A DNA stretch of 64,000 nucleotides from NCBI RefSeq assembly GCF_019331675.1, contig NZ_JAHBBJ010000017.1, positions 1 through 64,000 on the forward strand, in the 5' to 3' direction. Of the stretch, positions 35,199 to 43,236 are shown one piece after another. The position numbers and the translations under genes are program-made. The DNA comes from Bifidobacterium miconisargentati. GTDB lineage: Bacteria; Actinomycetota; Actinomycetes; Actinomycetales; Bifidobacteriaceae. The notes beneath the pieces are model-generated. The model was given only the letters and a program-made list of their open reading frames with translations. It was not told the origin of the DNA and did not search any database. Position 1 is the stretch's first letter. Each line of letters begins with the position of its first letter.

Positions 35199-36314
35199 CT
35201 ACGTCGCCTGTCCATCGGCATCCGTCGCCCGCTCGAAGAACGGATTCATGGTGACCATAGGGACCCCGGCCTCGAGCAACTTGCGGATCAGTGGCGTCTG
35301 CTGCACGGTCTCGTCGTAATTGGTCCGGATGATCGTCGACACGCCGGCTTTGCGCAAGCCTGCTTCTCGCTCCTGCTCGGCGTTCACCACCTGTTGGATG
35401 TTCCGGCGATTGGTCATCGTGGGATCCACATATTTGGCGGTACCGTCAAACTCCAATACGATGATGCGCCCCGCGGGCGTGTGCCAAACGAAATCCACCC
35501 GATATTCCTTCCACGGGGCATCGGGATTGGTGAATGCATGCTGCAGATCGGGAACCACGAACCCGGCTTCGATGATGACGGCGCGACACAAGGATTCACC
35601 GCCGTTCTCGCTGAGCGGATTCATGTAGTGCGCAAGTCTTAACGCGCGACTGCAATCCGTTCGCGATTGATCGCAAACCTCGATGATTTGCTCGGTGGTA
35701 ACGAGCTTTCTGCGTGCCGCGGAATCGAACATGGGCAAGGCATGCATGAATGAGAACTGCAATCCGCAGTCGACCAGGGTCTGTGCGGGGGAGGTTGTCG
35801 GTACGATATTGGTGATCTCCGGCTTTCTTCCGCCAATCGTTATGTTGGCTATTCGCGGTGATTCAGGCGGTAACGCAAGGAACAATGTGCCGATTCCACT
35901 GCCTGTGCGGTAATGCAGCATGGTCGTGACTGTCGTCGTTGAAGCGTGGATGCGCTGTATGCCTTGGTATGTGCGTGCGGACGTTCCCGTCTGTTGTGTG
36001 ACGAATACGACGTTGTCGCGATGAAGGCTCCAGCTGTAGTCCAATTGCAGGATCGCCGCCGCGCTAAGGCCCGCAAACACCCGATTGGGGAATTGTCGGG
36101 AAAGCGTTCGAATGATATGGCGTGATTGCTCCGCCGGATTCAGCGACTTCCAGTAATCGGTGCGTGCGTATGCGTTGCGGAAGGTTCGTGTCACATAACC
36201 ATTGCGAATTCGTACGAGGACGGCTTGGCGCAAGGTGTTGGTCGGCGGGTGGAAACAACGTAGGTTCTGCTCGGCGTCGTTGATGAGTCGGTCAAGGGCA
36301 TGGTGCGTTCTCAT
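35199..36314 (-). CDS. AbiEi-type protein with DUF559-like C-terminal domain
   Basis: 371-residue cytoplasmic protein. The N-terminal half has a winged-helix-like start, then FAGLSAAAILQLDYSW and VPTTSPAQTLVDCGLQFSF, the pattern of AbiEi-family type IV antitoxin proteins. The C-terminal part (about 290-371) has EYRVDFVWHTPAGRIIVLEF, DGTAKYVD and a Lys/Arg-rich tail, as in DUF559/Vsr-like endonuclease folds with an Asp-Glu-Lys pattern. No separate AbiEii toxin gene is adjacent. ATG at 36314 was chosen because the open frame upstream runs into repeat B. It is bracketed by two repeat B copies. Confidence 0.65.
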   Translation of the reverse strand: MRTHHALDRLINDAEQNLRCFHPPTNTLRQAVLVRIRNGYVTRTFRNAYARTDYWKSLNPAEQSRHIIRTLSRQFPNRVFAGLSAAAILQLDYSWSLHRDNVVFVTQQTGTSARTYQGIQRIHASTTTVTTMLHYRTGSGIGTLFLALPPESPRIANITIGGRKPEITNIVPTTSPAQTLVDCGLQFSFMHALPMFDSAARRKLVTTEQIIEVCDQSRTDCSRALRLAHYMNPLSENGGESLCRAVIIEAGFVVPDLQHAFTNPDAPWKEYRVDFVWHTPAGRIIVLEFDGTAKYVDPTMTNRRNIQQVVNAEQEREAGLRKAGVSTIIRTNYDETVQQTPLIRKLLEAGVPMVTMNPFFERATDADGQAT

Positions 36315-36518
36315 GATGCCATGGTCAAATGCGAGGCGTTGGCTTGGCAAGTCGAAACGGGGTATGTGGTTCCAGCTTCGGTCGGCCGGTCTGGCGCTGT
36401 GGATAACCCGATTGCGACTGTGCGACGGTGTGAAGCCGTGTTCGTTTGCTGGGGCATTGCGGGTCTGATGGAGCTGCGTGGGTGCTGAATGGTGTTGACT
36501 GTCCGTGACTTGACTTTG

Positions 36519-36634
36519 CGTCCTCACTATGTATGCGGCTGAACCAAGTACCCGCATACATAGTGAGGATTCGGGGGTTTCAACCCTCACTATGTATGCG
36601 GGCGCTTCATTGGGGCGCATACATAGTGAGGGTT
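36519..36634. repeat. Twin-hairpin repeat B, copy 3
   Basis: Hairpin 1: TCCTCACTATGTATGCGG (36521-36538) with CCGCATACATAGTGAGGA (36552-36569). Hairpin 2: AACCCTCACTATGTATGCG (36582-36600) with CGCATACATAGTGAGGGTT (36616-36634), a perfect pairing. It lies in the 528-base gap upstream of the AbiEi-like gene. The bases between 36315 and 36518 hold nothing recognisable. Confidence 0.85.
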
Positions 36635-36842
36635 AAGTGCGCGCGAGGCATACGGTTGGACGGTTGGGCGGATGGGCGACTGGGCGACTGGGTAACGCCA
36701 TCGGGACCAGCGACTCGCGGCCGTGGCCCGCCAAGGCTGTCGCACGATGGGCATGCGCGCCTGACATGTGCGCGCCAGACCAATAGCGTCGGTATGCGTT
36801 CTGAGACCTCAGCCGTCTTCTGCCGGGAACGGCGTCGACGTA
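36635..36842. other. Gene-free stretch with short degenerate tandem repeats
   Basis: Around 36655-36695 there are degenerate tandem units of the type GGTTGGACGG / TGGGCGACTGGGCGACTGGG. Otherwise nothing is recognised. Confidence 0.4.
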
Positions 36843-37364
36843 TCAGGCCGAAAGGAACGCCTGATACTGCTTGGCGGTTTCGGCCAACGCCTCGTCGGAA
36901 AGCTCCATTGCGCCGAAGACCACGAAGGGCTCGCGCCAGGCGGCGTGCACGTAACGGGCCATCATGCGGTAGGGCGACAGCACTTCGCGCATCGTGGCGC
37001 CGTTGTCTTCCGGCTGGTATTCGCCTTCCGGGCCGCCCGCGGTGGTGGCCACCGTGATTTCCTTGCTTTCGAGCGCCTTGCCGTCCGGCCCGTATGCCCA
37101 GCCGAACGCCAGCACCTGATCCTCCCATTCCTTGAGCAGGGCGGGGGAGGAGTACCAGTAGAGCGGGAACTGCAATACGATGCGGTCGTGTGATTCGATG
37201 AGCCGCTGTTCTGCGGCGACGTCGATCCTGCCGTCCGGGTACTGCGCGTATTCGTCGCGCACGGTGACCTCGTCTGCGGGCAGTTCCTGTGCCGCGGCCA
37301 TCAACGCCGCGTTGGCGCGGGACTTGCTCATGTCCGGGTGAAATACCAGTACCAAAGTCTTCAT
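36843..37364 (-). CDS. NAD(P)H dehydrogenase (quinone) family flavoprotein (copy 1)
   Basis: 173-residue flavodoxin-fold oxidoreductase of the KefF/MdaB type. LVLVFHPDMSKSRANAAL is the FMN phosphate site, FQFPLYWYSSPALLKEW-like sequence (LQFPLYWYSSPALLKEWEDQ) contacts the ring, and TTAGGPEGEYQPED the second loop. ATG at 37364 has AAAGG upstream. A paralogue of the same length is at 39656-40177. Such enzymes reduce quinones or regulate K+ efflux; no partner channel is nearby. Confidence 0.85.
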   Translation of the reverse strand: MKTLVLVFHPDMSKSRANAALMAAAQELPADEVTVRDEYAQYPDGRIDVAAEQRLIESHDRIVLQFPLYWYSSPALLKEWEDQVLAFGWAYGPDGKALESKEITVATTAGGPEGEYQPEDNGATMREVLSPYRMMARYVHAAWREPFVVFGAMELSDEALAETAKQYQAFLSA

Positions 37365-37544
37365 GGGGGAACCTTTCTGCCTTGTGGGTCGCGAATGCCG
37401 ATAATGCGGCGACATTGCCGCTCCTATCGTACTGCCATCGATATGCCGTTTCGCGCAGCCGTGCGCAACCGCGGCTGTTGGCGTGCGGTCCGGCATGTGG
37501 TCAACAATATGGACACCCTTGTGTCGCGGATTAGCGTAGGCCCC

Positions 37545-38330
37545 ATGGTCGTATGGGATTCCGCGCAATACCTGCGCTTCAAGAACGAACGCACGCAACC
37601 TTCGCGTGATTTGGCGATGCAGCTGCCTCCCGATGACGGCAGTGTCAAGCGTGTGCTGGACATCGGCTGCGGACCGGGCAACAGCACCGCGGTCCTGCGC
37701 GAACGCTACCCGCATGCGGAGATCCTCGGCATCGATAATTCTCCGGAGATGATCGATGCCGCGCGTAAGGCCCATCCCGATATCGATTTCGCGCTGTGCG
37801 ACGTATCGCAGCCGGACGAGCTCGCCGCGCTGCCGGATGACTTCGATGTGGTGTTCTCCAACGCATGCATCCAATGGGTGCCCGACCATGAGCGACTGAT
37901 CCCGGAACTGCTTGCGCGCCTGAAGCGTGGCAGCATGCTGGCCGTGCAGACGCCGATGAACTATGAGGAACCGATCCACCGCATCATCGCTGAAGTCGTG
38001 CACTCGCCGGACTATGCGGATCGACTGCCGCAGCAGCGGGAATTCTATAATCTGACGCCGCCTGATTATTGGGAATTGCTGCATGAACACGCGGCAAGTT
38101 TCCGTATGTGGAAGACCTCGTACATGCATACGTTGCCTTCGCATGAAGCGATTATGGATTGGTATCGCGGCACGGGGTTACGCCCATATCTGCAGGCGCT
38201 GCCGGATGATGAGTCGCGCGCGAACTTCGAGGCCAAGGTATTCGCCCAAGTGCGTGAAGCCTACCCGACCCAGTCGGACGGCAGCATCATCTTCCCGTTC
38301 CCGCGATTCTTCTTCACCGCAGTGAAGTGA
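37545..38330 (+). CDS. tam: Trans-aconitate 2-methyltransferase-like SAM methyltransferase
   Basis: 261-residue class I methyltransferase. The SAM motif is VLDIGCGPGNSTAVLRERYP (residues 38-57), preceded by the Tam-like start MVVWDSAQYLRFKNERTQPS, and NACIQWVPDH and YELLHEHAASFRMWKT-like sequence follow. Tam esterifies trans-aconitate formed from cis-aconitate of the citrate cycle. ATG at 37545 is chosen by homology; the ribosome site is weak and the frame is open from 37338. LDH-like gene follows codirectionally after 64 bases. Confidence 0.82.
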   Translation: MVVWDSAQYLRFKNERTQPSRDLAMQLPPDDGSVKRVLDIGCGPGNSTAVLRERYPHAEILGIDNSPEMIDAARKAHPDIDFALCDVSQPDELAALPDDFDVVFSNACIQWVPDHERLIPELLARLKRGSMLAVQTPMNYEEPIHRIIAEVVHSPDYADRLPQQREFYNLTPPDYWELLHEHAASFRMWKTSYMHTLPSHEAIMDWYRGTGLRPYLQALPDDESRANFEAKVFAQVREAYPTQSDGSIIFPFPRFFFTAVK

Positions 38331-38394
38331 TGCGGGTTGGGTTTCGACAGCGGTTGCGGGTCGTGGGAAGGCTCGCGCAAGGAAAGGAAAGCTT

Positions 38395-39366
38395 GTGATT
38401 GCCTCGCATCACAATCGGGTGGTGATCGTCGGAACCGGCAGCGTGGGTTCGGCGGTGGCCAGCGCCATCGTGGAGCAGGGATTGTGCAATGAGCTGGTGC
38501 TCATCAACCATAATCCGGATAAAGCAAAAGGCTTGGCTATGGATTTGGCCGACGGCTCCGAATTCCTCGGCCGGTTCATCACCATCCGGCCGGGTGGCTG
38601 GGATGATTGCGCCAGCGCCGATGTGGTGGTCATCACGGCCGGGCCGAAACCGAAGCCGGGCGAGACTCGTATGCAGGAGCTCGATGCGGCCATCGACATT
38701 GTGGATCCGATACTGAAGAACATCAGGGATTCGGGTTTCGATGGCATTTTGATCATGGTGTCGAATCCGGTTGACGTGTTGAGCTGGTTCGCGTGGCGAC
38801 GTACCGGTTTGCCGCGCGCGCAGGTGTTCGGTTCGGGCGCCGCACTCGATACTTCCCGTATGAAAGCGATTATCGGCACAACCACGCATCTCGATCCGCG
38901 ATTGGTGTCGGGGTATGTGATTGGCGAACATGGCGATTCACAATTTGTGCCGTGGTCCACGGTTTCGTTCATCGGCAAATCGTTCGCGCAGTATTTGGAG
39001 GACAATCGCGACCGATATCCGGGGGTCACGCTTGCCGGCATCGAAGAGCAGACCCGCAGGCGAGGCCTCGACATCAAAGGATTGCGCGGCGGAACCAGCT
39101 ACGGTATCGCCGCAACCGTCGCCGGGCTGATTCGAACGATCTTGTGGAACGAACGCAGCGTCGTATCCGTATCCACATTGATAAGCGGCGAATACGAATA
39201 TGGGGAACGGGGTGTATTCCTTTCGCTCCCGGTTGCGCTCGATGGCAGTGGCGTGGGCGACTTCGTCGACCTTCATCTCAACAGTGAGGAATTGGCGAAA
39301 TTCCACGCTTCCGCTGCCGTGGTGCGGGAGCATTGCGCGCTGATTGCTGACCGATTGGGGGCTTGA
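38395..39366 (+). CDS. L-lactate/malate dehydrogenase family protein, atypical specificity loop
   Basis: 323-residue NAD-dependent 2-hydroxyacid dehydrogenase. The NAD site is VVIVGTGSVGSAVASAIV, substrate arginine is in LDTSRMK, and the catalytic His is in GEHGDSQFVPWS. In the mobile loop TAGPKPKPGETR the substrate-selecting position, Gln in lactate and Arg in malate dehydrogenases, is proline (Pro86). The enzyme may act on another 2-oxoacid. GTG at 38395 has AAGGAAAGG upstream. This is probably a second copy beside the organism's main lactate dehydrogenase. Confidence 0.83.
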   Translation: MIASHHNRVVIVGTGSVGSAVASAIVEQGLCNELVLINHNPDKAKGLAMDLADGSEFLGRFITIRPGGWDDCASADVVVITAGPKPKPGETRMQELDAAIDIVDPILKNIRDSGFDGILIMVSNPVDVLSWFAWRRTGLPRAQVFGSGAALDTSRMKAIIGTTTHLDPRLVSGYVIGEHGDSQFVPWSTVSFIGKSFAQYLEDNRDRYPGVTLAGIEEQTRRRGLDIKGLRGGTSYGIAATVAGLIRTILWNERSVVSVSTLISGEYEYGERGVFLSLPVALDGSGVGDFVDLHLNSEELAKFHASAAVVREHCALIADRLGA

Positions 39367-39374
39367 AGGCAAAA

Positions 39375-39402
39375 ACGGCTCCTTCGTGGTGGAAGGAGCC
39401 GT
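39375..39402 (-). terminator. Terminator hairpin, T-run on minus strand
   Basis: ACGGCTCCTTC (39375-39385) pairs perfectly with GAAGGAGCCGT (39392-39402). Five A precede it on the plus strand, which is a T-run for minus-strand transcripts, so it ends the oxidoreductase transcript from 40177 as well as sitting just behind the LDH-like gene. Confidence 0.75.
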
Positions 39403-39416
39403 GGATGATTGAAGAA

Positions 39417-39639
39417 GGTTCTGTTAAACCAAGATTGACATGAATCCATGTCTGACTACCCCTCAATCGGCTTCGCCGCCAGCTCGTCCTGCAATTGAGG
39501 ACGAACTTCGTTCGCAGTCTGTTGGCTCGACTGTCGTCTCGCACATCGCCTACAAACAGCTCCGCTGTTTGCTTCACGGCAATGTCCTGACAAGGGGAGC
39601 CAAGAATAAGGGCCATGTCAATCTTGGTTTAACAGAGCC
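39417..39639. mobile_element. MITE-like element with 26-bp terminal repeats and 8-bp target duplication
   Basis: The ends GGTTCTGTTAAACCAAGATT (to 39442) and their complement (39614-39639) form 26-bp inverted repeats with one mismatch. TTGAAGAA stands at 39409-39416 and again at 39640-39647, an exact 8-bp target duplication. There is no transposase gene; the 170-base interior is a copy of repeat A including GAGCTGTTTG-type sequence. End sequence and duplication length recall the ISL3 group, whose transposase would have to act in trans. The element is better preserved than the copy at 14216. Confidence 0.85.
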
Positions 39640-39655
39640 TTGAAGAAACCTTGGG

Positions 39656-40177
39656 TTACTTGGTCAGGTAATCCTTGTAGTTCTTGACGGCCTCGGCCAG
39701 CGCCTCATCGGAGATGCCGAAGGAGCCGAAGGTCACGAACGGCTTGATCCAGGTGGCGTTGATGTGGTTGGCAGTGCCCTGGAACGGCACGAGCACCTGC
39801 TCGATCTTGAACTTGTTGTCGCCCTCCGGCTGGTACTTGGACTCCGGGGAGCCGGTGGAGACGGCGACGCCGAACTCCTTGCCCTCGAAGGCGTGGCCTT
39901 CGGAGCCGTACGCCCAGCCATGCTCCAGCACGTCGTCCTCCCAGGTCTTGAGCAGGGCGGGGGAGGAGAACCAGTACAGCGGGAACTGGAACACCACGCG
40001 ATCGGCGGCCTCGACGGCGGCCTGCTCGGCCTTGACGTCGATCTTGCCGTCCGGGTACAGCGCGTACTCGTCGCGCACGGTCACGTTCTCCAGGCCCTCG
40101 GCGGCCTCGGCCAGTGCGGCGTTGACGTGGGACTGGCCCTTCAGGGACGGGTGGAATACGAGCACCAGGGTCTTCAT
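39656..40177 (-). CDS. NAD(P)H dehydrogenase (quinone) family flavoprotein (copy 2)
   Basis: 173 residues, clearly paralogous to the gene at 36843: LVLVFHPSLKGQSHVNAALA, QFPLYWFSSPALLKTWEDD and STGSPESKYQPEGDN correspond position by position. ATG at 40177 has AAGGAG upstream. It is convergent with the LDH-like gene, separated by the MITE. Its codon use is more biased to preferred codons than copy 1, suggesting higher expression. Confidence 0.87.
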   Translation of the reverse strand: MKTLVLVFHPSLKGQSHVNAALAEAAEGLENVTVRDEYALYPDGKIDVKAEQAAVEAADRVVFQFPLYWFSSPALLKTWEDDVLEHGWAYGSEGHAFEGKEFGVAVSTGSPESKYQPEGDNKFKIEQVLVPFQGTANHINATWIKPFVTFGSFGISDEALAEAVKNYKDYLTK

Positions 40178-40296
40178 GTTGCCTCTCCTTTGCGAGTGGG
40201 TGTTCACATGGCTCGCTGAGTAATATCGCAAGCCGGTATATCTCAAAATGAACTATATGCGTAACGGTGGAGCAACCGGCATATGGCGTGTCATAT

Positions 40297-41289
40297 TCAT
40301 CTCACAGCTGACGAATCTGACGAATCACGGTCGCCATATTGCTTGCGGTATATACCGGGAGAGAGCGCGAAGTGCTCGCGGAATCGTTTGCCGAAATAGC
40401 TGGCGTTGGCGAAGCCGCAGATGCGGGCGACATGGGCGATGCTGTCGTCGTTGGAGACAAGCTTTGCGGCCGCCTGCCTCAGCCGGTACGACAGCAGATA
40501 GTCCACGGGGCTGCTGCCGGTATGGGTTTTGAAGAGACGGTAGCATTCCGTCCTGCTGACCGAAGCGCTCGCCGCGATGTCATTCAGGTCGATCGGCTCA
40601 CCGTAATGCTGCTGGATGAACACGAGCATGACCCGCATACGTTGTTCGCGGCGCTGCTCGACGCTCGGCGCTTCCGGGACGTCCCTCGTGGACAGTGTAC
40701 GGAGCAATTCCTTCCATAGTGTGGCCATATGCGTCATGTAGTCCAATGCCCGCATGGGGTCATGCCGACCGACCGCAGTGAGCGTCCGAATCTCCCCGAG
40801 CATGGCGGCATCCCGTTCGGCGGTGAGTTTCAGCCCCGCGAACGGCTTGTTGGCCACCGGCAGCACATGGTCGAGATAGATAGTTCCGGCCGGTTGCCCC
40901 GAGAAGAACAGGGGAGAGACGGTCAGACAGCTCATCGCGGCCCCCGGCGTGGGATTATCCGCCGAGTGCAGCATTTTGGAGTTGACGAAGACGCCGTCGC
41001 CCTGTCGCAGCCGGATCGTATTCGAGGCGCCGTGCAGGTGATAATCGCACGAGCCCTTCAGCATGAAGGCGAATTCGAAATCCGTGTGCCAGTGGACGTT
41101 GATTTCGTGACCGATCAGCGTATCGAAGTAGTCCATGCAGAAATGAATCGGTATGGATGGGTCGTCGTAGTGGATGTCTTCCGAATAATCGTCATTGACG
41201 GGGACCGCTTTATTCAGCGCGTCGCCCGCATGTCTTGCGATGGGCGGCATGGCATATGGCGAGGATGCTGATGTGAGTTCGGCTGGCAT
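40297..41289 (-). CDS. AraC family transcriptional regulator
   Basis: 330-residue regulator. The N-terminal half is a cupin-type sensor (EINVHWHTDFEFAFMLKG, LRQGDGVFVNSKMLHS), and the C-terminal 100 residues hold two helix-turn-helix motifs (LNDIAASASVSRTECYRLFK and IAHVARICGFANASYFGKRF). The start at 41289 has AAGGAG upstream. It is divergent from a DUF1349 gene (41515) that is a plausible target; such AraC proteins usually sense sugars. Confidence 0.87.
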   Translation of the reverse strand: MPAELTSASSPYAMPPIARHAGDALNKAVPVNDDYSEDIHYDDPSIPIHFCMDYFDTLIGHEINVHWHTDFEFAFMLKGSCDYHLHGASNTIRLRQGDGVFVNSKMLHSADNPTPGAAMSCLTVSPLFFSGQPAGTIYLDHVLPVANKPFAGLKLTAERDAAMLGEIRTLTAVGRHDPMRALDYMTHMATLWKELLRTLSTRDVPEAPSVEQRREQRMRVMLVFIQQHYGEPIDLNDIAASASVSRTECYRLFKTHTGSSPVDYLLSYRLRQAAAKLVSNDDSIAHVARICGFANASYFGKRFREHFALSPGIYRKQYGDRDSSDSSAVR

Positions 41290-41514
41290 GGTTGACTCCT
41301 TGCCTATCGCAACGATTGTGGAAATATAGTTGCATGTTCTGATTCAATAATAGCGAAAACAGGCCATTGCTCTGGCGCTGGTGAATTGGTTCTGGAATTA
41401 ATCTCATAGTACGCATGGCTCAGTAAAGCCATGTTCGCACAACCGGACCCCGTACCTGTACAACGGCTGCATCCCGACAAAGGACTACGGGCGAGACGAC
41501 CGAAGGAGACGATC

Positions 41515-42072
41515 ATGTTGCAGGGAGACTGCACTTTCGAAATCAAGGACAACATGCTGATCATGGAAGCGGAGCCAGGCAGGGACTACTTCGTCAATCC
41601 CGTCAGCGGAGAGATCAAGGCGGACGCCGCGTTCGCGTATACGACGATCGAGGGCGATTTCACCTGCCGCGCCAAAGTGCAGTTGGAGCACAAAAGTCAG
41701 TTCGATGGCGCCGGTCTGTTCGCCTTCCAGGACGACACCCACTGGGTGAAGGCCTGCTTCGAACAAGGTGACTACGGATTCAAGTCGGTGGTCACGGTGA
41801 TGACAAACGATCATTCCGATGACGGGTATGGCGTGACCATCCCTGGCGATTCTATTTGGCTCCAGCTGGCCCGCACCGGCGACGTGTTCTCCATCCACTA
41901 CTCGTATGACGGCGACTTCTACTACATGTCCCGCCTGGCACGCATGCCGTTCGCCAGGACGCTCCAAGTGGGATTCGAGGCGCAGTCGCCTACCGGCGAG
42001 GGCGGCAAGCGATACTTCACCGATTTCACCATCGTGCGTGAGGGACTGAAGGATCCGCGCGCAGGGCAGTGA
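41515..42072 (+). CDS. DUF1349 family protein, lectin-like fold
   Basis: 185-residue cytoplasmic protein of the DUF1349 group (concanavalin A-like jelly roll). Typical stretches are YFVNPVSGEIKADAAFAYTT, GAGLFAFQDDTHWVKACFEQ and SIWLQLARTGDVFSIHYSYD. No signal peptide. Family members are often found with sugar genes, but no activity is established. ATG at 41515 has AAGGAG upstream. Divergent from the AraC regulator and convergent with the acetyltransferase gene. Confidence 0.82.
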   Translation: MLQGDCTFEIKDNMLIMEAEPGRDYFVNPVSGEIKADAAFAYTTIEGDFTCRAKVQLEHKSQFDGAGLFAFQDDTHWVKACFEQGDYGFKSVVTVMTNDHSDDGYGVTIPGDSIWLQLARTGDVFSIHYSYDGDFYYMSRLARMPFARTLQVGFEAQSPTGEGGKRYFTDFTIVREGLKDPRAGQ

Positions 42073-42085
42073 AACCGATAGATGC

Positions 42086-42742
42086 TCAGCGCGCGGCATT
42101 GCGGGCGGCGATGCGCTCGCAGAAGCCGGTCTTGTCGGCCTCGGTGATCGGACGCAGCACTCGGGCCGGGTTACCGACCGCGACCACGCCGGCCGGGATG
42201 TCCTTGGTGACCACCGAACCGGCGCCGATCACCGAACCGCGTCCGATGGTCACGCCGCCGAGCACCGTCACGTGGCCGCCGAGCCAGACGCCGTCCTCGA
42301 TGACGATCGGCTTGGCCTGGCACGCGCCGTTCTTGCGCTCCTCGAAGTCGAGCGCATGATTGGTGGCGAACAGGCCCACCATCGGGGCGATCCAGACGTA
42401 GTCGCCCAAGGTGATGGGCGCGTTGTCGAGCATCACGCAGTCGAAGTTGATGTAGGCGTGCGAGCCGATGGTGATGTTGCGGCCCATTTCGCACCGGAAG
42501 TTCGGCTCGATGAACACGTCCTCGCCAACCGCGGCGAACAGCTGCTCCATGATGGCGCGGCGTTCGGCCTCCTGGTCGTAATCAAGCCGGTTGTAGGCGC
42601 GGAACAGCTTCTTGGCTTCCACGCGCTTGCGTTCGATTTCGGGGTGCGAGTCCTCATAGACTTCGCCGGCCACCATGCGCTGCCATTCGGCAAGTCCCTC
42701 CGGGGTGAGGTCCGCGGTGACGTCGTACGTGTTTACGGTCAT
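42086..42742 (-). CDS. Sugar O-acetyltransferase, LacA/Maa type (copy 2)
   Basis: 218-residue beta-helix acetyltransferase. The Mac domain is EGLAEWQRMVAGEVYEDSHP onwards, then hexapeptide repeats ITIGSHAYINFDCVMLDNAP, IVIEDGVWLGGHVTVLGGVT and IGRGSVIGAGSVVTKDIPAG; the catalytic His is in FATNHALD. ATG at 42742 has AAGGAG upstream. Second of three related enzymes in the window. Confidence 0.87.
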   Translation of the reverse strand: MTVNTYDVTADLTPEGLAEWQRMVAGEVYEDSHPEIERKRVEAKKLFRAYNRLDYDQEAERRAIMEQLFAAVGEDVFIEPNFRCEMGRNITIGSHAYINFDCVMLDNAPITLGDYVWIAPMVGLFATNHALDFEERKNGACQAKPIVIEDGVWLGGHVTVLGGVTIGRGSVIGAGSVVTKDIPAGVVAVGNPARVLRPITEADKTGFCERIAARNAAR

Positions 42743-42992
42743 AATCGCTCCTTTGCTTGGAATCGGTCCACCGTTGAAGTGACGGCATGGCATTGCCTTG
42801 CCCCCGCTTGGTTCACGGCCTACTGTCATCGTAGTTTCTCGAAGTGCGCGCAACGCTTGGGGTGGCAGGTGATTGCAGTGCGATGGTTCCCGTTGCTATG
42901 ACGATTGTTCCATTGCGGTTATGTATCGTGCGCGAATCCGTGGGCAATGGTCGTGACGCGATACCGCGGTTTTACCGATTTGTTATAGAAAA

Positions 42993-43040
42993 AGGTCGCT
43001 GTGTGATGTGCTGAAAACTCAGTGCATCGCACAGCGACCT
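42993..43040 (-). terminator. Rho-independent terminator of the small minus-strand gene
   Basis: On the minus strand AGGTCGCTGTGCGATGCACT (to a 22-base arm) pairs with its partner over a 4-base loop; the only deviations are three G-U pairs in the RNA. TTTTTC follows directly. The T-run lies only on the minus strand side, so the terminator belongs to transcripts coming from 43127 or from the MFS gene. Confidence 0.88.
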
Positions 43041-43064
43041 ATGCAAGAACTATTGCTGTAATCC

Positions 43065-43127
43065 TCACAGGCGGCACAGGGCAGCTGCGGCAAGGGTGGT
43101 GATAGTTGCGATAGTAATGGCGGCCAT
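43065..43127 (-). CDS. Possible 20-residue hydrophobic peptide
   Basis: ATG at 43127 encodes MAAITIATITTLAAAALCRL and stops at 43065. GGAAGG (43136-43141 on the minus strand) stands 8 bases before the ATG within GAGGAAGGAAG, an unusually strong ribosome site. A strong terminator begins 25 bases after the stop. The peptide is almost one membrane-spanning helix with an Arg near its end, the size and character of type I toxins or small membrane regulators. A leader peptide of an attenuator before the acetyltransferase gene is the main alternative. It is too short for usual gene finders. Coding is supported only by these signals. Confidence 0.5.
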   Translation of the reverse strand: MAAITIATITTLAAAALCRL

Positions 43128-43236
43128 AAGAACTTCCTTCCTCTCTTTTCCAATAGCCGGAACTGGATAGTAGTGGCAGGGGTCGAAAAGGAAAGTGGGA
43201 AATGTTCACTTTTTGGACGGCGATGTGTTGGCGGTC

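Larger units (their letters stand above)
42743..43236. other. Gap between acetyltransferase and MFS genes
   Basis: Besides the 20-codon ORF and its terminator, nothing is recognised. An AAAGTG...CACTTT pair (about 43192-43215) just after the MFS stop could be a weak terminator. No good -35/-10 pair was found directly before the small ORF; TACTAT (minus strand, near 43168) is only a possible -10. Confidence 0.4.

Noticed and set aside
26543-36634. Repeat B copies considered as a CRISPR-like array
   Set aside because: Only three loci, far apart, each a pair of palindromes of unequal content; there are no regular spacers and no cas genes.
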